From Ziziphus jujuba (Eukaryota; Streptophyta; Magnoliopsida; Rosales; Rhamnaceae): a stretch of 64,000 nt of DNA. Positions within the stretch are counted from its first letter, which is position 1, and every line of letters begins with the position of its first letter. Under the pieces are notes generated by a model, which was not told the origin of the DNA, made no database searches, and saw only the letters and a program-made list of their open reading frames with translations. The position numbers and the translations under genes were made by a program. Of the stretch, positions 28,444 through 40,252 are shown piece by piece. The stretch is from NCBI RefSeq assembly GCF_031755915.1, contig NC_083386.1, positions 14,840,501 through 14,904,500 on the forward strand, read 5' to 3'.

Positions 28444-29940
28444 CTGCGAGAGTGTTGGCAAATAGCAAATGGCAAATGGCAAATGGCAACCACTTAGTAC
28501 GGTAATGGAGATTACTTTTGAATTAATAAAAATTTGAAAATTTTTTTTATTTTAAAATTTTTATTTTTTACGGACAGTGATGGTGTGGTGGTGGTGAAGA
28601 AGATGAAGGAGTGAATGAGCGAGAGAAAGGTTTCGTCAATGGGTGGCTCAGAATCAGTGCAAAAGCAGAGACAGAGAGTGAGAGAGAGGATCAGGTGAGT
28701 TCATGTGTACGTGAGCTCTAACAAGCTGTGTGTGTGTGTGAGGCTGTGTTTGATCCAGCCATTTCGAACCGGTAGTGTGTGGACGTGTTCACGAGCTAAC
28801 CGTGATTTTATTTTTATTTTATTTATTTTACAGTTGACAGTTATTAAGCTGACCGTTAATTGCCTCTCAAACCAACGGTTTTGGCCTTTTTAATTAATTA
28901 TTATGTTATCTTGTTTTTTTTTTTTTGAACAATTATGTTATCTTGTTTTTGCAGGGTTAATTTCATATAAACACTATCTTTATTTCAAATTATATCCAAA
29001 AATTCTAGATATTTCAAATTTACCTATGACAGTAATCAATTTATGTTAAATTTAACTAAAAAAGTCAAAAAAAGAAAAATGTGTAATTCACCGTCCATAA
29101 AAATGGGGAAAGCTGAATTTGTTGTCCATATACATAAGAAAATGTGCAATGTAATATATATTAATAAGAATATAAAAGAAAATATAGTTTAACTAAATAA
29201 ATAAATTTAAATGTACTTTAACTAAATAAAATAAGATTAAATATTTCATTATTCTAAAAAAATTAATTATTCTTTTTAATTATTATTATTACTTTTTTTG
29301 GGGAATTTTACTCCTTTGGTATCCTCTTTCTTTTCTTTCCCTTTCTCGTCTACAATTCGATGCTGATTCATATATTCCAATCAAATATGAGCGCTGCCTC
29401 TTAAAATACAACTCTTTCATTTTTGAGAAGAGAAAAAAAAAAAAAGAAAAAAAAAAGAAAAAAGAAAAAAAAGAGGCCGTTGATCTGGTGCTAATGGCTT
29501 CTTCAATCAAGTTAATGTTGTTTAGCCAAACAACAAAGGAAAGCATATGCACAAAATCCACAGTTGTAGAAAATAAAAAAAAATTCTTTTTTATGTAAAA
29601 GAGGATTTATGAACAATTAATTTTTTTGTTTTTCTTTTTCCATTTAATACGTGGTTTTGTTTTCTTTGGTTTTTTTTGTGTAGAATCTTAGGAATCGGAT
29701 ATGTTTAAGCTTTGGACGGGTTTTTCTGTTTCTTTACTGGGATCTAATTTTTTTTATTTTTATTTTTTCTATTCTATTTAAGTGGTCATTTTGATGTATT
29801 TGATTATTATGGGTAATAGTCGACTTGGGATTGATGTTTACAAAAGTAAATCTCTAATTTTATAAAACTATTGTTATAATCGATTTAAAAATTATTGCTA
29901 GAATTTATATAAAATTATATTGTTTATGTCTTCTAGATTT
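28444..29940. other. ABC1K 5' leader/promoter and AT-rich spacer
   Basis: In minus-strand sense the start codon follows a leader with repeated CATTTGCCATTTGCC units (about 28457-28490) and, further out, a pyrimidine-rich block at 28560-28690, typical of a plant 5' UTR. From 28800 to 29940 the DNA is AT-rich and I see no gene. A 20-base motif TTATGTTATCTTGTTTTT occurs twice near 28900 and 28933. Confidence 0.45.
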
Positions 29941-30495
29941 TGATTAAGAGTTGTAATAGTAGTCAAATTATTTTCCGATTAATTAGGTAACAGTTACTTA
30001 GCTTGCTTGGGTTGCACTTTTTAAACAACATAGATGACTGTATAAATCTCAATAGTAGATGTGGTTAGAGTTTTGGTCAAATTGATTCTCCTATCATGTA
30101 GCACCTATCTACTTTTTATATAAAGTTAATTTGGTTGCAAATATTGTGCGACTTATTATTTAAAATTTTGTTAAATAATTCAATGGCTATTTTTTACAAC
30201 TCCATAAATAGAAGCCTTCTTTTCCATTTGAAAACACAAAAAAACGTTGAAAAACAACGATTCTTTCTTCTTCTCTCAAAATATTCTTCTCTTAAATCCT
30301 CCATTTTTTTTATTATCAAATTACAAAATTATTATAAATTTTTACTACTATCAACTATATTTTTGGTATATATATATATATATATATTAAGCATTCGTGG
30401 AAATTGTTAACTGCACATAAGATTTCTGAAGAATCGTTCTATCTTGAGAGAGAAACGTTAGACAACTCAATACAGAATGAGGCGTATATTCTCCA
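29941..30495 (+). repeat. Left (5') LTR of copia C
   Basis: Begins TGATTAAGAG and ends TTCTCCA where similarity to the right copy stops. It shares long blocks with 39215-39742, including the (TA)n near 30368-30388 and the TTTTTACTACTATCAAC motif. Confidence 0.75.
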
Positions 30496-30786
30496 TGGAC
30501 AACACATTTGCTTGCTTCGGTCAAACTAAACAGGTTATCCTAAACTCTAAATAATTGTTTGTTATTTTATTATTGTTGTTTAGCATTTGGTTTTTGTAAG
30601 TGTAATTTAGTTTTGCTATTTGCTTTATTTCCAACATTCTTAGAGAAGATATTCGGTTAGGATATTTGTTTTCATAGCATTTTATTTTACTATAGCATCT
30701 GTTGATTCTGTTTTTTGGAAACCTGAAATTTTTATGGTCAAAATTTCAAATGTTGGCAATAACAAATGAAATTTTGACTCACTACT

Positions 30787-33700
30787 TTGGGTCTTTATTA
30801 TGTTATTCTTAAATCTTCAAAAGCAAAAGAAAATGTTTATAAAACTATTGGTTCTTCTAAATCTATTGTATCTTTAGATTCTGGTAAGGATTTCAGTAAG
30901 AATTCTCAAACTGTTCCTACTGTTGATAATTATGATGGAAAAGCTATGCTATGCCATGGTAGAATTTTGAGCGCTTTATTTGAAAATATTTAATGTATTT
31001 TACTAAATTTGCTTTTAAATTATAGGATGCATTGGAACAAAAAATATGGGGTTGAGGAGCTTAGTTTTAAAAGATATTTTGTTGAAAAAAGGTTTGATTT
31101 TCATATGGTTGATGGTAAATCTATTTATGATCAAATTCATGATTTTAAAAATATTGTTTTTGATATGAAAACTTTGATTAAAAATTTTCCTTCTTCTTGG
31201 TCCGATTTTTGAAGAATTCTAAAACAAAAATTAGAAAATTGTTTGTTTGTCTTAGGATAGAAGACAAACATCGTGACACTTTAAAATCTTTCAAAAATGA
31301 ATTTCAAACCAAAGCCCATACCATTGAAAATTTGCATAAACCAAAAACCAAAGATTTTAAGGAAATTAGTTTTAACAAAAACCAAAATGCTAATAATTTA
31401 GAAAATTATTATTCAGAAAAAGATAGGTTCTTGTTGGGTTTGTGGCAAAACAAATCAAAAGGTCAAAGATTGTTTTTTTCAAAAAAGGAGTTACACAAAA
31501 TACTCATGGATCGTTTGGCACAAAACCACAAGCATATGTCCTGTTGACAAATTCTTCCTCTCATGCTAATGCGTATTTTATATCTAGCTCATAAACAAAT
31601 TTTAGTTTTGAATCAATGATTGGTGGATTGATTCAGGGGTTAATGTTCATGTTTGTTTTGATAAAAAATTATTTTGCTTCATATCAGGAATCAAACGCAA
31701 AAGCCATAAGCATGGAAAATGGAAATTTAGCTCGAATAATAGGAGAAGGACAAGTAAAATTGAACTTTTCTTCTGACAATTTTATTATTCTAGATGGTAT
31801 TAAGCATGTCCCAAGTATTAGGAAAAATTTAGTTAGTATTTCTTTATTGGTTCAAAATGGTTACAAAGTTGTATTTGAGTCAAATGGAGTTATATTTATG
31901 AAGAATGTTTGTTTCATTGATAAAGGTTATTTGTATGATGGTTTGTTTAAACTATTATTAATTGCAATATGCATGATTTGTTTATTTTTTATACTTCTGT
32001 TGCGAATGTTGAATATTCTAATTTTTTTGATATGGTGGGCTTGGGCATGTTAATTTCCATTCTATTAAGAGAATGATGAATTTAGATCTTATTCCAAAAT
32101 CTTCTTTTATTTTTGAAAAATGTAATGTTTGTGCTCAAGTAAAATAGCCTAGAAAACTTTTTAAATCTATTGAAAAAGAAACTACTTTGTTACAATTAAT
32201 TCATAGTGATATATATATGTGATTGCAACAATATTTTGACTTGTGGTGGTAAATGTTATTTTATTATTTTTATTGATGATTTCTCTAAATATTATTATGT
32301 TTATTTAATTTATTATAAAATTAAATTATTTGATATGTTCAAGGTTTATAAGACCGAAGTAAAAAATTAGTTTGAAAAGAAAATAAAGATTTTGAGATTT
32401 AACAGAGGTGGTAAGTGTACTTCTAATGATTTGAATGAATTTTGTAAATCACATGCCATTAGTCATCAGGTATCTGTACTTTATTTATCACAATCAAATG
32501 ATGCATCTGAAAGGAAAAATAGAACACTACTTGATATGGTAAATTCTATACTTATTACTTTTGGTTTGCCTAATAGTCTATGGGGTGAAGTTCTGCATAT
32601 TTAATACTTAATAGAATACCTTATAAAAATTTTGATAAAACTCCTTATGAGCTTTGGAAAAATAGGAAACCTAATTTGAAATTTCTCAAAGTGTAAGGGT
32701 GTTTTGCAAAGGTAAGTACTTCTGTAAACAAGAGAAAATTTGATTCTAAAACTACTGACTGTGTTTTAATTGGTTATTCTTTAAATAGTATTACTTATAG
32801 ATTTTTTATATTAAAATCTTATATTTTTTATTTTTCTATGAATACTATTATAGAATTTTGAGATGCTACTTTTTTTGAAAATATTTTTCCAATGAAAGAT
32901 AAAATTTCAAAACAAGTTAGAGAAAACTCAACTTCTAATTTTATTCCTTTCGAAGATCAAATTAAACTTAAAAGGAGTAAAAGAAATAAAGTTGAGAAAA
33001 ATTTTGGAAATGATTTTTTTAACCTTTTTGATCGAAAATGATCCTAAAACTTTTAATGAAGCCATGAGTTCTCTAGATGCTCATTTTTGGAAAGAATCTA
33101 TTAATAGTGAAATAGATTCAATAATGAGCAATAATACATGGATTTTAATTGAACTTCTTCATGGTTGTAAAACAATTGCGTGCAAATGAATTTTTAGAAA
33201 AAAAAATTAAGAACTGATGGCTCCATTGAAAAATTTAAAGCTAGACTTGTTGCAAGAGGTTTTAAACAAAAAGAAGGTATTGATTTCTTTGATATTTATT
33301 CTCCTATTACTAAAATCACCACTATTAGAGTTTTAATTGCTTTGTTTGTCATTTATAAATTAGAAATTCACTAAATGGATGTCAAAACTGCTTTTTTGAA
33401 TGGTGAATTAAATGAAAAGATTTACATGGATTAGCCTAAAGGTTTTGTTAGTCTTGGCCAAGAAAAGAAAGTTTGTAAATTAGGTAAATCTCTTTATGGT
33501 TTAAAATAAGTACTAAAGCAACGGCATAAAAGGTTTGATACTATTATTCTTTCTAGTGGTTTTGTTATTAGTGATGCTGATAAATGTGTTTATATTAAAT
33601 TGTTAGAAAATGCATGTGTAGTTCTTTGTTTATATGTAGATAATATTCTTATTTTCGGTACAAGTTTAAATGTTATTAATAATACAAAATTGTTTTTGTC

Positions 33701-34560
33701 TAAGAATTTTGATATGAAGGATCTTGGCATTGCTAATGTTTTTTTAGGTATGAAACTAATAAAGTACGATGCAGATATTACTTTTACACATGAATATTAT
33801 ACTGAAAATTTATTAAAAAATATTACTTTTACACACAAATATTATACTAAAAATTTATTAAAAAAGTTGAACTTTTTTTATGTGAAGCCTGTGTCTACAC
33901 CTTTTTATCCTAATTTAAAATTAACAAAAAATAAAGGTGATGTAGTATCACAGCTTTTATATTCTCAAATTAATGGTTCCTTTATGTATTTATCTAACTG
34001 CATCAATCTGATGTTTCTTATGCTGTTAATAGATTAAGCAGGTATACTAGTAATCCTAGTAGTAATCATTGGATTGTTATAGAAAGGATCTTTAAATATC
34101 TTAAAGCTACAATTGATTATGGTATTAACTATACTGGTTTTCCTGCAGTCTTGGAAGATTTTTGTAATGCTAACTGGATATCAAACTCAGATGAAACTAA
34201 AGCCACAACTAGTTATGTTTTTACTTTGGATGATGGTGCAATAGCATAAAAGTCAACAAAGAAGATTGTAATTTCAAGGTCAACCATGGAAGCTGAGTTC
34301 ATTGTTTAGATTTTGCCAGTCATGAAGTTGAATAGTTGAGAAGTCTTCTAGCAGACATACCAATTTTGCCTCATCCAAGTCATGCTGTACCTTTGCATTG
34401 TGATAGTCAAGTAGCTACTGTAAAGGCAAAGAATAAAAATAATAATGAGAAGAGGAGACATATAAGGATTATATATAAAACTATTAAAAAATTACTAACA
34501 CATGGTATTATTTCTCTTGATTTTTCAGATCTGAGAATAATATTGTAGACCTGCTTACAA
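30787..34560 (+). pseudogene. Copia C gag-pol relic
   Basis: Domain order gag, protease, integrase, reverse transcriptase, RNase H identifies Ty1-copia, but frameshifts and in-frame stops break it throughout. A gag knuckle CxxCGKTNQKVKDC (about 31430-31470) has Gln where His is expected. The protease motif WWIDSG is at about 31620. An integrase zinc-binding segment with GHVNFHSIKRMM lies near 32040, and the IN core follows to 32600. RT blocks include MDVKTAFLNGELNEKIYM near 33380 and YVDN near 33630 in place of YVDD, so the second catalytic Asp is gone. RNase H traces (SRSTMEAEF) lie near 34280. The product cannot be functional. Confidence 0.85.
33775..33864 (+). repeat. 45-bp in-frame tandem duplication inside the copia C RT
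   Basis: Copies 33775-33819 and 33820-33864 encode ITFTHEYYTENLLKN and ITFTHKYYTKNLLKK. The unit is 15 codons, so the surrounding frame is kept. Confidence 0.9.
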
Positions 34561-36393
34561 AAAGCTTAGTGCGGGGGCGAGTTATTGAATCATCAAGGAG
34601 AATGGGATTGAAGGCTATAAGTATAGTCATTACAATGGACATCCAACCTTTGTGATTGGAAATCCCAAGAAAAAAGGTTCAATGGGTAAGAACGAAATAG
34701 GAATGTGACTATGAAGCACTATTTTATAATTGAGGAGAATTTTCTAGTTCCATTCCTATGGTGATAATGCTTAAAAATTGTGATGGTATAGGAAGAGTAT
34801 AACTCTGAATGAAACCAAGGTATGTACCTTTGCAGGGAGTTGATCACATACTTCCCTTGGAGGTTTCACCTAAATGAGTATCGTAGTGTGGTTGCTATCG
34901 TGAGAAATCAAGCTGCTCCTTAAAATTACTCATAACACAAGATATGTGTGCATGACCATTAAAGTGCAAACCAGACTAGAACTCAAGAAGAATTACCGAT
35001 ATTGTGTGTATTGTAAGTAAAAATCTGGTTAAAAAAGCTAGTTCAAGACTTAATTCACTATGGTTCTTTCAGATGGAAACGTATAAATGCTAAGTGTTAG
35101 ATCAAATCTAGAAGGTACCTGCACCCATTGTATAGTAAAAAAATGCTTAAAATATATATCTATATATATATATAGAGGCTAGCCTGAGGACTGACTGCAT
35201 GTGTTATATGAGGACAAAAAATGTGATCAAAATGGTAGCCCTTCGATTTGCACAGCTGGCATCTATGGCTTAGCTTCTTTGCAACTCTCACATGAGAATG
35301 GCTGGCCAAATTTCCCCTAAGCCCTTCCTGCTCGCAGCAGCTCACATTCCTGCTCTCACCAACTCGAAAGGACTTTGTCAAAATTCCCAATCACACCAGC
35401 AGCAACCAACATTGTCATCCTTGCAAACCCACCAGATCACAGCACCATTGCCACAACATTGCCATCCTTGCAAACGCACCAGCTCGCACCACGATTGCCA
35501 CCTTTCTCTGTACCCACCAGCTCGCACCTCTTCTACTATGCGTGTCTATATTCTAGCTCTTCATATCTGTGAGTGAGTGAGTTTATATTTTATAATTTTT
35601 GTTTTTCCATTCTGTTTTTATGTTGGCGATTCTATGTAGTCTTGCATAGTTGAAATTGTTAAATGTGGGATTGTGATTTGGGTTGAGAAATAACTTGAAC
35701 GAAGGCCAATCTTCATGATGATTTTCTAAAATTTAGAAAATGATACTTTTCGCAGAAAGTTTGGAACCATTTTTGCAGAAAATGATACCTTTCTTCATTT
35801 CGCAGAAAGTTTGGAACCATTTTCAATTTTGTGATTGTGTTTTTTTTTTTTGTTTAATTTAGAAGCTAGCTTTTTTAAGTTTATAGCAGGCAAAAAGTCT
35901 TAACCATCAAGCACCAGATAATTATACACAACTATCCCTCTGAAACATCGTAAATGGTAATGACCACTGGTGTTTATAATCATTGAATACTCGATTCAAG
36001 GTTTGATCAAGTATAAAGAATCATACACTAAATTTTGTGTTGGTGTTATTTACTCACATACAGGTTTCATGGGTATAGAAATCAATACAAAGACATAAAA
36101 TGTTGAGAAATGTAATAATAATAATAATAAGGGTACCAGAAGAAGTTGAGTGAAATTAAAGTGATGGAAAAGGAATTTTATGGACAACTCAACCTTCTGA
36201 AGTACTACTATGTTTTACTGCAAGGTGGATTGGCCAGGCGCATCCCATTACTTCAATGCATTCATGGACGAAAGGGATATTTGCACCACTTGTTTTTGGG
36301 GTATACAAATGGCCAATCCATGCATGCTATACAAGAGAAAAGAAGTTTGTTATAATTGGAACACCAAGTAATTTTATTTTGTAATTCCTATAT

Positions 36394-36428
<35 letters not shown>

Positions 36429-36960
36429 GACATATGTATATATATCCTGTTGTGTTCCATTCCAAAAGTGCTTAGTTTAGTTTAGAATAAGAATTTTGAA
36501 TAATTATAATCCCCTTAATATGCATGACACATAGAGTTAATAGATTAAATTGATGTCATTGCTTTTTATTTTTATTCTTTTAATAGCCTTTGCGTAGATT
36601 AGTTAACCTTTCATTGGTTAAAGCGCTATGGATCAATATTTTTTTTTCCCTTTATCTAGCAAAGATGTAATTATTTCATTGTTTTGCAACTTATATTTTT
36701 TCATTTTCATATGTACTATTAACCTTTTCGAACCCCATGATTCAGATTTATATATTTATTTTTTCTGTTGATGCATGCATATTTGTTTCTTTCATTATAT
36801 AGTGTGCTGGATCAGCAACCATAATGCAAACTCAGCAGATTTTGGCTGAAGTGCTTTATTTTTTGCAACATTTTTCTCTTCTATTTAGAGACTAAACTTT
36901 CTTAAAATACAATAGATTACCACCTCTCATGATGGTTTTGCTTTGCTATCTACTAGGTTA
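34561..36960. other. Copia 3' tail and unassigned sequence
   Basis: 34561-35150 resembles the non-coding tail that follows RNase H in copia elements. 35160-36960 contains a (TA)n, a C-rich stretch at 35290-35550 with repeated CACCAG units, an imperfect direct repeat of CGCAGAAAGTTTGGAACCATTTT at 35751 and 35801, (AAT)n near 36110 and (CA)n at 36396-36425. I recognise no gene. Part may be the 5' region of the FRS-like pseudogene downstream. Confidence 0.4.
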
Positions 36961-36984
36961 CAAATTGATCAATAGGAAGCTGGT

Positions 36985-39205
36985 TTGAGTGTAGAACAGT
37001 TGGAAGCAAATTCAGATTGTAGACAAGTTGAAGACATATCCTTGCTGTCACATTCAAAATCTGTGGATGATATTTACATTCCCCAAGTGGTCGAAAACTA
37101 CAAACCAAAGGTTGGACAAGAGTTTGAATCGATAGATGGGGCACATGAGTTCTACATTAAATATGCAAAAGAGGCGGGGTTTAGTATTCATAGCAGTTCA
37201 ACTAAGACATGTAAAGGTACAAATGAAGTTGTCATGAAAGAATTTGTGTTTTTTAAGGAAGGAGTATCTTCTATAAAGGATGGTGAGAGAAAAAGGTGTT
37301 GGCGGATAACAAGAGAAAATTGTAAAGTTAAACTTGCCGTGTTTATGTCAAAAATAGGGAAATTTTCCATCACTATATTTGTTGAAGAACATAGTCATCC
37401 ATTATCAACCCCTCGAAGAGTGCATTTATCGAGGTCACATCGTAGTGTTTCTGAAGCCAAGGAATCACTAACCTTGTAGTTTTCAGCAGGAAATGTGCCA
37501 ACTCATCAACAAATAAGCATTCTTGAATTTGAAGCTGGAGGTATAAAGAATATTAGGTGTACAACGAAGGATATATATAACCATGAAGCTAAGGTGCGGA
37601 ATGAATTAACTTTTATTAAAAGCTGATTTTTTTTTTTGAAAAGTCAATTCTTATTAACTTTTATTAAAAGCTTATTTTAGAGTTTTGAAATACTTTTTAA
37701 AACCTGGTCAAACACTTTCGAAAGGAGTTTTTAAGCTTTAAACGTTGTTTTTAACTTCTCAAAAATATGCCACACAATTACAAACCTCTAAAAATCATAT
37801 ATTTGACAATTTTAAAAAAACACCGATCAAAATCATTTCCAAATAGGCATTTAATTTTTGTTATGTAGTGCAAACATAAACATGAGAAATTTTCCTTTTT
37901 ATTTTTTTAATATCAGACAGATGCCAGATCCATTGAACACATTAAAAAAAAAAAAAATTTAATTGTCATTAAAATTTAAAAAATTAAACATTCTTAACTA
38001 ATGAATATATATAAATGTATTAAAATAGTATGTTTTTTAATCTATTAAAATGAAATAGCCTTTCAACCTAAGATGCCAAAATTCATAATGGGTTGGAGAT
38101 TATTTTAACCCAGACGCTGCTTTTTGCATGTGCCTTTTTAAGTGATGAAAGAATGGAATAATTTGTTTGGTTGTTTGAGTTATTAAAGGATAGCATGCCG
38201 ACTAAAACCCAAAGATGATTATTACCGATCAAGATCCTACAATAACAAAGGCTATAGCTTAGAGCTTACCGAATACGTGTCATAGGTATTGTAGTTGGCA
38301 CATACTTGAGAAGTTTTCTACGTATTGAAATGCAATCACCTATAGAGATTTTTATAAGGACTTCCAACAATGCATTTGGGAATTAGAATGCCCTAAAGAG
38401 TTTTAAAGAAAATGGATGACTACCATCGAGAAGGCAAGCCTATATGACAATGATTGGTTAAAATCAATATTTGAGCTACGTTCAAGATGGGTGCTTGCAT
38501 ACATTAACCATATATTCTCAGCTGGAATGTCAAGTAGCCAACGTGCGGAAAGCTCCCATGCATTTTTCAAGAAATATGTTTCGAAGAGAAACTTATTGAT
38601 GGCTTTCATACTTCAATTTAATAGGGCGCTTGCACATCAACGTCACGAAGAGTTTGGGGCTGATCACATTGATATTAATGAGAAGCCTATTTTGGAAATT
38701 GCCATTGGAAATGGAAAAGCAAATGGCTGAGATTTACACACGCAAGATTTTTCTTAAGTTTTAAGATGAGTTGTGGCATAGCTTAGTAACAATGCCACAA
38801 TTTGTTCATGAAAATGCTACACACAAAATGTGTGTGGTCAAGAGTAGTCCAAAAGAAGGTGTTGGTAGAGTGTGGGAAATTGCTTATGATAAAGAATTGG
38901 ACTTTGCATCTTGTACATGTAAAAAGTTTGAGAGTGAAGGACTTCCCTATAGACATATATTGGCATTCTTACGACTATTTGGTAACATTCCTTGCCAAAT
39001 CAATATATCATGAAAAGGTGGACTAGAGGTGCAAAATCACAGATAATAACCGATAAGCAAGGTGTTGAGATAAGTGGATAGTGTAGTTCAATGTTGACTA
39101 GTGAGCTAAACTATTTCAACTTGCTTCAGAAGTCATTGATAAGCAATACTAATGAAGAAGCAAGTGTAATTGTGAATGATGGTCTTCAAAGTTTGCTAGG
39201 CATTA
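36985..39205 (+). pseudogene. FAR1-related sequence (FRS)-like, MULE-derived transposase-type gene, broken
   Basis: 36985-37479 encodes 164 aa with a FAR1 DNA-binding domain: a VGQEFESIDGAHEFYIKYAKEAGF opening, a Cys/His pattern and the EEHSHPLSTP ending. Homology continues past a stop to about 37610 (THQQISILEFEAGGIKNI). It then breaks for some 560 bp of unrelated AT-rich DNA. It resumes at about 38190 with the MULE core (MIITDQDPTITKA, then HRYCSWHILEKF), 38416-38730 (MSSSQRAESSHAFFKKYVSKRN) and 38771-39010 with a SWIM finger, where CTCKKFESEGLPYRHIL has Tyr in place of the usual Cys. Stops and at least two frameshifts separate the pieces. Family members are light-signalling transcription factors domesticated from Mutator-like transposases; this copy cannot be. 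Confidence 0.85.
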
Positions 39206-39214
39206 GATGGTTTT

Positions 39215-39742
39215 TGACTAAGAATTGTAGTTGTAGTCAAACTATTTTCCTATTAATTAGGTAATAGTTACTTGTTTGGTTAGATTGCACTTTTTAAGCA
39301 ACGTAGATTAACGTATAAATCGTATTCAATAGTAAGTGTGGTTAGAGTGTTAGTCAAATTGATTTTCCTATCTTTTAGCACCTGTCTACTTGTTATATTG
39401 GTTGCAAATATTGTGTAACTTATTATCTAAAATTTTGCTAAGTAGTTCAACAACTCTATAAATAGAAGCCTTCTTTTCCATTTGGAAACACACAAAAACA
39501 TTGAAAAACAACTATTCCTTCTTCTTCTCTCAAATCCTCTATATTATTTTTATTATCAAATTACAAAATTATTATAAATTTTTACTACTATCAACTATAT
39601 TTTTGGTATATATATATATATATATTTTGCTTCTAAAGAGTTCGTGGGAATTTTTAGTTGTATATAAAATTTCTGAAGAATCGTTGTATCCTGAGAAATG
39701 AACGTTAAACAATCCAGTACAGAAAGGAGCGTATCTTCTCTA
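39215..39742 (+). repeat. Right (3') LTR of copia C
   Basis: Direct repeat of 29941-30495, with many substitutions and small gaps. It starts TGACTAAGAA immediately after the FRS-like sequence and ends near TTCTCTA. Confidence 0.72.
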
Positions 39743-39982
39743 AAGATAGTGTTGGATCCAAAGCCCAAATTTTTGAGTGTCAAACATGGATTTTAGCTTT
39801 AAGACAGAAGGTTGGGATTTTGCAACGCTTTTAAACAAATCATCTCAATCTTTAATTTTTCTTATCCAGTGGTATATATATTTTGACTTTTAAAATAAGT
39901 ATAATTTTATGAATTTAGTGGTTTTATATAATAAAAATAATAAAACACCTTATTACGTTTAGACTTATAAAGCTTAACGTTT

Positions 39983-40131
39983 GGCATCACTGCTTTATCT
40001 TTGTTTTTTTTTTTTTTTTTTTTTTTTTCCTGACCTCCCCACCCCAGCGACACAAACTTGTGCATTTCTGGCGCAAATAGTGGCTTCTCAACCACCAGGC
40101 TAGGCCACTTCGTCGGCATCACTCCCTTATC
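39983..40131 (-). mobile_element. tRNA-type SINE with poly(A) tail and target-site duplication
   Basis: On the minus strand a short GC-richer body (40114-40029) starts near GGCCTAGCCTGGTGGTTGAG, resembling a Pol III A-box of tRNA-derived SINEs, and ends in a run of about 25 A (40028-40004). The unit is flanked by near-identical 17-bp direct repeats, GGCATCACTGCTTTATC (39983-39999) and GGCATCACTCCCTTATC (40115-40131), the signature of LINE-assisted retroposition. The body is only about 86 bp and I see no clear B-box, so it may be 5' or internally truncated. Confidence 0.6.
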
Positions 40132-40252
40132 ACGTCTTATGTCTTTTAAAATGTTGACCAATACAACTCAAAAAATAACATCCAAAAGTTTATAAAAAGA
40201 AATATTTGATCATAATGGTACAGAAAAATAACAAGAAAAAAAGTGATTGCAT

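Larger units (their letters stand above)
29941..39742 (+). mobile_element. Copia C: old, degenerate Ty1-copia retrotransposon with expanded 3' interior
   Basis: Two diverged direct repeats of about 530-555 bp bound the unit (29941-30495 and 39215-39742). Both begin TGA(T/C)TAAGA and contain a TATA-like CTATAAATAGAAGCC. Gag-pol relics on the plus strand lie at 30787-34560. Between the end of pol (followed by the usual copia 3' tail to about 35.1 kb) and the right LTR there are 4 extra kb holding an FRS/MULE pseudogene. This is either a later insertion or captured sequence. I could not find matching target-site duplications or an initiator-Met primer-binding site, so the exact ends are provisional. 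Confidence 0.7.

Noticed and set aside
28083..28465. Plus-strand open frames over ABC1K exon 1
   Set aside because: Shadows of the exon on the opposite strand.
35292..35576. 94-residue open frame with CACCAG repeats as a gene
   Set aside because: Repetitive Pro/His/Ser/Gln composition, no initiation context or family match.
36985..37479. FRS-like frame as a functional gene
   Set aside because: Ends in a stop within the homologous sequence; the rest of the transposase domain is broken and the SWIM Cys is lost.
29936..39747. Target-site duplication for copia C
   Set aside because: The flanking bases GATTT and AAGAT do not match; the ends are eroded or rearranged, so I do not claim one.
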